Positions 59,854-64,000 of a stretch of DNA of 64,000 nucleotides are shown here, piece after piece. Source of the DNA: Myotis daubentonii (lineage: Eukaryota > Chordata > Mammalia > Chiroptera > Vespertilionidae); NCBI RefSeq assembly GCF_963259705.1, contig NC_081844.1, forward strand, positions 17,345,715-17,409,714, in the 5' to 3' direction. Positions within the stretch are counted from its first letter, which is position 1; each line of letters begins with the position of its first letter. The position numbers and the translations under genes are program-made. The notes beneath the pieces were generated by a model. It searched no databases and had not been told where the DNA came from. It was given only the letters and a program-made list of their open reading frames with translations.

Positions 59854-60065
59854 CAGGGTGGGCAAACTTTTTGACTTGAGGGCCACAATGGGTTCTTAAA
59901 CTGGACCGGAGGGCCAGAACAAAAGCATAGATGGAGTGTTTGTGTGAACTAATATAAATTCAAAGTAAACATCATTACATAAAAGGGTACGGTCTTTTTT
60001 TTTTTAGTTTTATTCATTTCAAATGGGCCGGATCCGGCCTGGGGGCCGTAGTTTGCCCACGACTG
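59854..60065 (+). mobile_element. Non-autonomous hAT MITE (bat nhAT type), copy 2
   Basis: A 212-bp element, CAGGGTGGGCAAACTTTTTG to AGTTTGCCCACGACTG. Target duplication GTCTAAGG/GTCTAAGA at 59846-59853 and 60066-60073 (7 of 8). Near-identical to the reverse complement of 863-1079. Confidence 0.96.
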
Positions 60066-60266
60066 GTCTAAGATATACTCCTTATAAATGACTGTTTTAT
60101 ATTGAAAAAAATTAAATAATCAATTTAAAGAAAACACTGATAACAATGAAATAATTGTCTCAAAACTGCTCTTTTCCAGATTAATCTTCCAAAACTCACT
60201 TTTTAGGCATACCAATTTTCTACACAAGGCTTTCAAATATTTATTCTGTCCAATGATCCAGAACCA

Positions 60267-60874
60267 TCTACACTAATAAAAGACAAACATGCAAATTGAC
60301 TGTACCTTTGCTACACCTTAAGCCATGCCCACCAGCCAATCAGAGTGACTATATGCAAATTAACCCAACCAAGATGGCGGCCGGCAACCACGGAGCTGGA
60401 GCAAGCAGGAGGCTTGGTTGCTCCAATGATGAAGGAAGCCAAGCTTCCCACCTGCCACGGCCATCTCTGAGCTCCACTCAAAGCAACAAAGTTACAATTA
60501 TAGAAGGTAAATAAACCACAGATACCTGCTTTCAGCCAGCCGTGGCCACGGAGCTGGAGCGAGCAGGAGTGGGTTGCCCCTGGCAATGGAGGAAGCCAAG
60601 CTTCCCTCCTGCCCACCCTGGCCAGCTCTGAGCTCCTCTCAAGGCTACAAAATTTTAATTATAGAAGGTAAATAAATCCCAGAATAAAAAAAGGAAAAGA
60701 AAGAAAAGGAGAGGCTGGGAGCTTCTGTTGCTGGGGGTGGGGGCTTGGCCAGCCTGAAAACGGCCCTCAGCCCCTCACCCAGACTGGCCAGGCACCCCAG
60801 CAGGACCCCCACCCTGATCTGGGACACCCTTCAGGGCAAACCAGCCGGCCCCCACCCATTCACCAGGCCTCTAT
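60267..60874 (+). mobile_element. Helitron, plus strand, first unit of a head-to-tail array
   Basis: Begins TCTACACTAATAAAAGAC after a host A (60266), then CATGCAAATTGACTG and ATGCAAATTAACCCAACCAA. It contains two copies of an internal block (acggagctggagc... to ...attatagaaggtaaataaa, near 60390-60515 and 60545-60680). It ends GGCCTCTAT, resembling the usual GGGCCTCTAG 3' end but with the hairpin reduced to CATTCACCAG. The next Helitron starts at the following base. Confidence 0.82.
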
Positions 60875-61318
60875 TCTATATAATAAAAGGGTAATATGCA
60901 AACTGACCCTAACAGCAGAACTACTGGGAATGACTGGTCACTATGACACACACTGACCACCAGGGAGCAGACGCTCAATGCAGGAGCTGTCCCCTGGTGG
61001 TCAGTGTGCTCCCACAGGAGGAGCTCTGCTCAGCCACAAGCCAGGCTGACAGCTGCCAGTACAGCGATGGTGGTGGGAGCCTTTCTCGCCTCCTCAGCAG
61101 CGCTAAGGATGTCTGACTGCAGCTTAGGCCTGCTCCCCACTGGCAAGTGGACATCCCACAAGGGCTCCCGGGCTGCCAGAGGGCTGTCTGACTGCCAACT
61201 TAGGCCCAATCCCCCGGGGAGCGGGCCTAAGCCAGCAGGTGGTTATCCCCCAAGGGGTCCCAGACTGCAAGAGGGCACAGGCCGGGCTGAGGGACCACCC
61301 CCCGCCCCCGAGTGCACT
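60875..61318 (+). mobile_element. Helitron, plus strand, second unit of the array
   Basis: Begins TCTATATAATAAAAGGGTAA and TATGCAAACTGACCC, typical of the HeliBat 5' end. A perfect 15-nt inverted repeat, CACTGACCACCAGGG, lies at 60951-60965 and 60992-61006. Near 61312 it reaches CGAGTGCACTT, the start of a HeliBat 3' hairpin, but the second hairpin arm and CTAG are missing. The 3' end is therefore probably deleted. Confidence 0.8.
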
Positions 61319-61690
61319 TATATATATATGGCTAAGTGTCCAACCATCTGACCGGTCACTATGACATGCACTGACCACCAAGGGGCAGACACTCAATGTA
61401 GGAGCTGCCGTGGTATGCACTTGGCATTTACAGAGAAATGGCACTGCAGAGCTGGCGCCCACAAAGCAATACTCAGCTTCCCCTAAGTGTTACACAGGCC
61501 CCGCCACCACTCATGAGTGACAGCCCACTAAATCGCAGCTGATGCTGCTGAGACCCTATGGCGCAAAATGTGGCCCACAGCCCAACCCAGTCCAGAAACG
61601 GTGGCTGTGGGCATGGAGTAATGACATCACATGGCAACGCCCAGCTTCCTCTCCCTAGCAACTAGCCTCCTTGGAGTTTCTTAAGCCCAG
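61319..61690 (+). mobile_element. Third Helitron-like unit, 3' end not found
   Basis: TTATATATATATGGCTAAGT followed by GACCGGTCACTATGACATGC repeats the 5' HeliBat theme, with the same GACCACCA...AGACACTCAATG block as in the unit before it. No 3' hairpin or CTAG end could be placed, so the right boundary is arbitrary. Confidence 0.5.
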
Positions 61691-61724
61691 GAACATGATT
61701 TGCATTATAGCCAGGTGGAAAAAT

Positions 61725-61915
61725 TTTACACTTTAACCAAAAGTCTGTGAAGTGTTTTTCTGTGCCTCATCTCATTTGATCCTCACAGAAGTCCTAGAGT
61801 AAGTACATAGGAGACTTGGTGGAATCCTATTTTCTTTTTATTAGCCAGAAAACAGAGACTTAGCAAGCTTAGAAACTTGACCCAACTGAAAAGAAGTAAG
61901 AAATGGTGGACCTTG
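61725..61915 (-). repeat. MIR SINE
   Basis: Antisense MIR: ctcatctcatttgatcctca, cagaagtcctagagtaagta, agaaacttgacccaactgaa. Confidence 0.7.
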
Positions 61916-62138
61916 AAAATGACTTCAGGTTTTCTCACTGTGCAGAATATAGTCAAACACTGCTACAGTTAAATATTTTACCCTTTGTTCTCCCTGTGTG
62001 AAATACAATAATAATCTGCTTTGTGATGATATTTATTGCTATGTTGCTGACAATTACCTGAAAGATAAGTTGGGGTGCTTCACTGGGCTGGGAAAAGTTT
62101 ATCTAAATCAGAAAGCAGGTTTAATTAAGCAAGCTTAT

Positions 62139-62690
62139 TCTATATATACTAGAGTCCCGTTGCAGGAAGATTCCTGCAAGAATAGGGCTTTGCTCCCTTC
62201 TCCACTGCCTCACTCCCTCACGTCTCTGCTGCCTCAGCTCCCCTCCCATCTCCGCTGCCTCGGCTCTGCTCCCATATCTGCTGCCTTGGCTCCCTCCCTT
62301 CTCTGCCACTTCATTCCCTTCTGCAGTGCTTGGCTTCCTTCTACACTGTCTTCAGTCTTTGCTCCACACCTGAGTATACAAATTAACCGCCATCTTTATT
62401 GGGTTAATTTTAATACTCGCTCTGATTGGCTGATGGGCATAACGGAGGGGTGGTCAATTTGCATGTTTCTCTTTTGTTAGTGTAGATAAAAGGCTAAGTT
62501 GACTCACACATGTGAGATACATATAAAGCTCTCACTAGCACCTATTGCATGTGTGTGTTTTGATCTGTCATTGTTGATTGTGAATTTGGTTGAGACTTCT
62601 ATTATAGAGAAAGGGTGAATAGCAATATTGAAATATTTCTTCTAATTAATTTCCTTTCAATGTGCACAAATTTGTGCACTGGGCCCCTAG
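62139..62690 (+). mobile_element. Short HeliBat Helitron interrupted by another Helitron
   Basis: 5' end TCTATATATA (62139-62148) resumes after the inner Helitron as TAAAAGGCTAAGTTGACTC. The 3' end has hairpin GTGCACAAATTTGTGCAC (62662-62679) and CTAG at 62687-62690, followed by T. The net element is about 214 bp. Its last 120 bp, such as TTATAGAGAAAGGGTGAATA, match in reverse the 3' region of the RepHel-bearing Helitron at 32564. It is a deletion derivative of the autonomous element. Confidence 0.88.
62149..62486 (-). mobile_element. Short Helitron (338 bp) nested in a Helitron
   Basis: Minus orientation. 3' CTAG at 62149-62152 with the unusual hairpin TTGCAGGAAGATTCCTGCAA (62160-62179), not the usual GTGCAC type. 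5' TCTACACTAACAAAAGAG, read from 62486 inward, nearly matches the 5' end of the unit at 60267. Host A before and T after. The interior repeats CTCTGCTGCCTCGGCTC-type motifs. A separate non-autonomous subfamily. Confidence 0.93.
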
Positions 62691-62799
62691 TAGATATCAT
62701 ATGAATAAAAATCACCTTTGAAAGAAAGTTTCAAAAAGTTCCCTGCATTGTAATAACATTTATATTAAGTTTTGAAACATTACAAAAGCAGGATCTGAG

Positions 62800-64000
62800 T
62801 TCTAGAGTTACCACATTATAAGATTCAAAAAAAAAAATTTAACAAAAAAATCACTAGGTATACAAAGAAACAGGAATGAGTGGTCCATATAAAGGAATAA
62901 AATTAATTGACAGAAAATGTACCTGAGGTAGTCCAGGTTTACTGGACAAAGATTTTAATGCTGTCTTAAAGATGCTCAAAGTGCTAAAAAGTGTTTAGAA
63001 TAAATAAAGGACAAAAATGTTGAGGAAAATAAAAATTGCAATAGAAATTATAAAAAGAAACCAAAAAGAAATTCTGGGATTGCAAAGTTCAATAAATTTA
63101 ATGAATAATACATTTAAAAACAAGATGTGAGCAGCCCGGCTAGTGTGATTCCATGGTTGAGTGTTGACCAATGAACCAGGAAATCATGGTTCCATTCTAG
63201 GTCAGGGCACATGCCCAGGTTGCAGGCTCAGTCCCCTGTAGAGGTCATGGAGGAGGCAACTGTTCAATGATTCTCTCTCATCACTGATGTTTCCATCTTT
63301 CTCTCCCTCTCCATTCCTCTCTCTGAAATCAACAAAATCATATTTTAAAAAAGTATAAGTGAACAAACAGAAGAGGATAAAATTGAAATTATTTAATCTA
63401 AGGAACATAGGGGTGGGAGGAATGAACAGAGCCTAGGGATCTATGGGACACCATTCAAAGCACTAGAATACACCTTGTGAGAATCCCAGAAGCAGAGAAA
63501 GAGAAAGGGGTTAAAAATATATGTGAAGAAATAATAGCCAATAACTTCCCAAATCTGAGAAGCTCAATAAACACTAAGTGGGATAAACTCAAAATGACCC
63601 AGACAACGACAAACTGTCAAAATCCAAAGACAGAGAACCTTGAAGACAGCAACAGAGAAGTGACTCTGCAGGTATAAGGGATCCTTAATAATATTTCCGT
63701 CAATGTCTCATCAACCTTGGAGGCCACAAGGCAGTGGGTGAATATAAGTGCTATGAAAAAACAAAACAAAACAAAACAAACTCTGTCCATCAAAAATTAT
63801 ATATCTGGCAAAATTGTCCTTCAAAAATGAGAGAAAAATTAAGACATTTTCAGGTTTCTAAAAGCTAAAGAAGTATGTTACCTCTTGACCTAACTTCTAA
63901 AGGGAATCCGAGGTTGAAATAAAAAAAGTTAGACAGCAACTTGAAGCCACATGAAGACATGAAGACCTCTGGCAAAGGTAAGTATATGTGCAGTTACAAA
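62800..64000 (+). repeat. L1M/HAL1-type ORF1 region, interrupted by VES
   Basis: Landmarks: ctaggtatacaaagaaacag, gtccatataaaggaataaaa, gaaattctgggattgcaaag; then, after the SINE, ggaatgaacagagcctaggg, atctatgggacaccatt, aacaacttcccaaatctgag-like text and cttcaaaaatgagagaaaaat. Codons at 63477-63560 translate to an L1 ORF1p-like piece (EKEKGVKNICEEIIANNFPN). The frame is broken further on, so it is dead. It continues past the window end. Confidence 0.8.
63132..63346 (+). mobile_element. VES SINE, plus strand, inside L1M
   Basis: Diverged VES: gcccggctagtgtgattcca, atggttgagtgttgaccaat, gtcagggcacatgcccaggt, ggaggcaactgttcaatgat, ctctctcatcactgatgttt, then tctctgaaatcaacaaaatc and an A-rich tail. 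Target duplication not clear. Boundaries approximate. Confidence 0.9.

Noticed and set aside
1..64000. A bacterial or viral origin, operon, toxin-antitoxin or other prokaryotic system
   Set aside because: Base composition, microsatellites, SINE/LINE/LTR content and absence of dense coding all indicate mammalian nuclear DNA.

Overview
The window reads as non-coding nuclear DNA from a vesper bat (family Vespertilionidae). The evidence is the combination of tRNA-derived VES SINEs, several HeliBat-type Helitrons (5' TC, 3' hairpin plus CTAG, insertion between A and T), a mariner MITE and several short hAT elements with 8-bp target duplications. These lie on a background of ancient mammalian repeats (MIR, L1M, MaLR/ERVL LTRs). 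Active Helitrons together with VES SINEs are known only from vesper bats among mammals. Species cannot be fixed from the sequence.

I find no protein-coding gene. The long open frames (for example 34898-35671, 40083-40772, 11371-12027 and 6539-6988) fall in LTRs, low-complexity tracts or unique DNA, and none looks like a known protein. The only gene-like relics are a decayed C-terminal piece of a Helitron Rep/helicase (32888-33435, minus), an L1 ORF1-type remnant (62800-64000, plus) and a truncated U1 snRNA retropseudogene (55657-55850, minus). The window is best read as intergenic or deep intronic.

Layout: 1-26.9 kb is mostly unique DNA with scattered MIRs, three MaLR LTRs, four VES SINEs, three hAT MITEs and many (CA)n/(TG)n microsatellites. 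26.9-29.7 kb is an L1M block interrupted by a VES SINE and a 1,009-bp Helitron. 32.5-33.6 kb is a mariner MITE split by a Helitron carrying the RepHel relic. 33.6-57.4 kb is mainly unique DNA with MIRs, LTRs, L1 3' ends, two VES SINEs, a large (TTTC)n tract, a (GGT)n tract, a 41-bp minisatellite, a hAT MITE and the U1 relic. 57.5-62.7 kb is a dense Helitron cluster: singles, a head-to-tail array, one Helitron inside a hAT-Charlie element with a junction-spanning tandem duplication, and one Helitron inside another. The window ends in an L1M ORF1 region carrying a VES SINE.

Nesting gives a relative order of events: L1M, MaLR and Charlie elements first; then mariner and hAT MITEs; then Helitrons and VES SINEs. 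Family names come from memory of consensus sequences, not from a database search. Boundaries of VES, hAT and Helitron copies are mostly base-precise where target duplications or termini are stated. Boundaries of MIR, LTR and L1 fragments are approximate.
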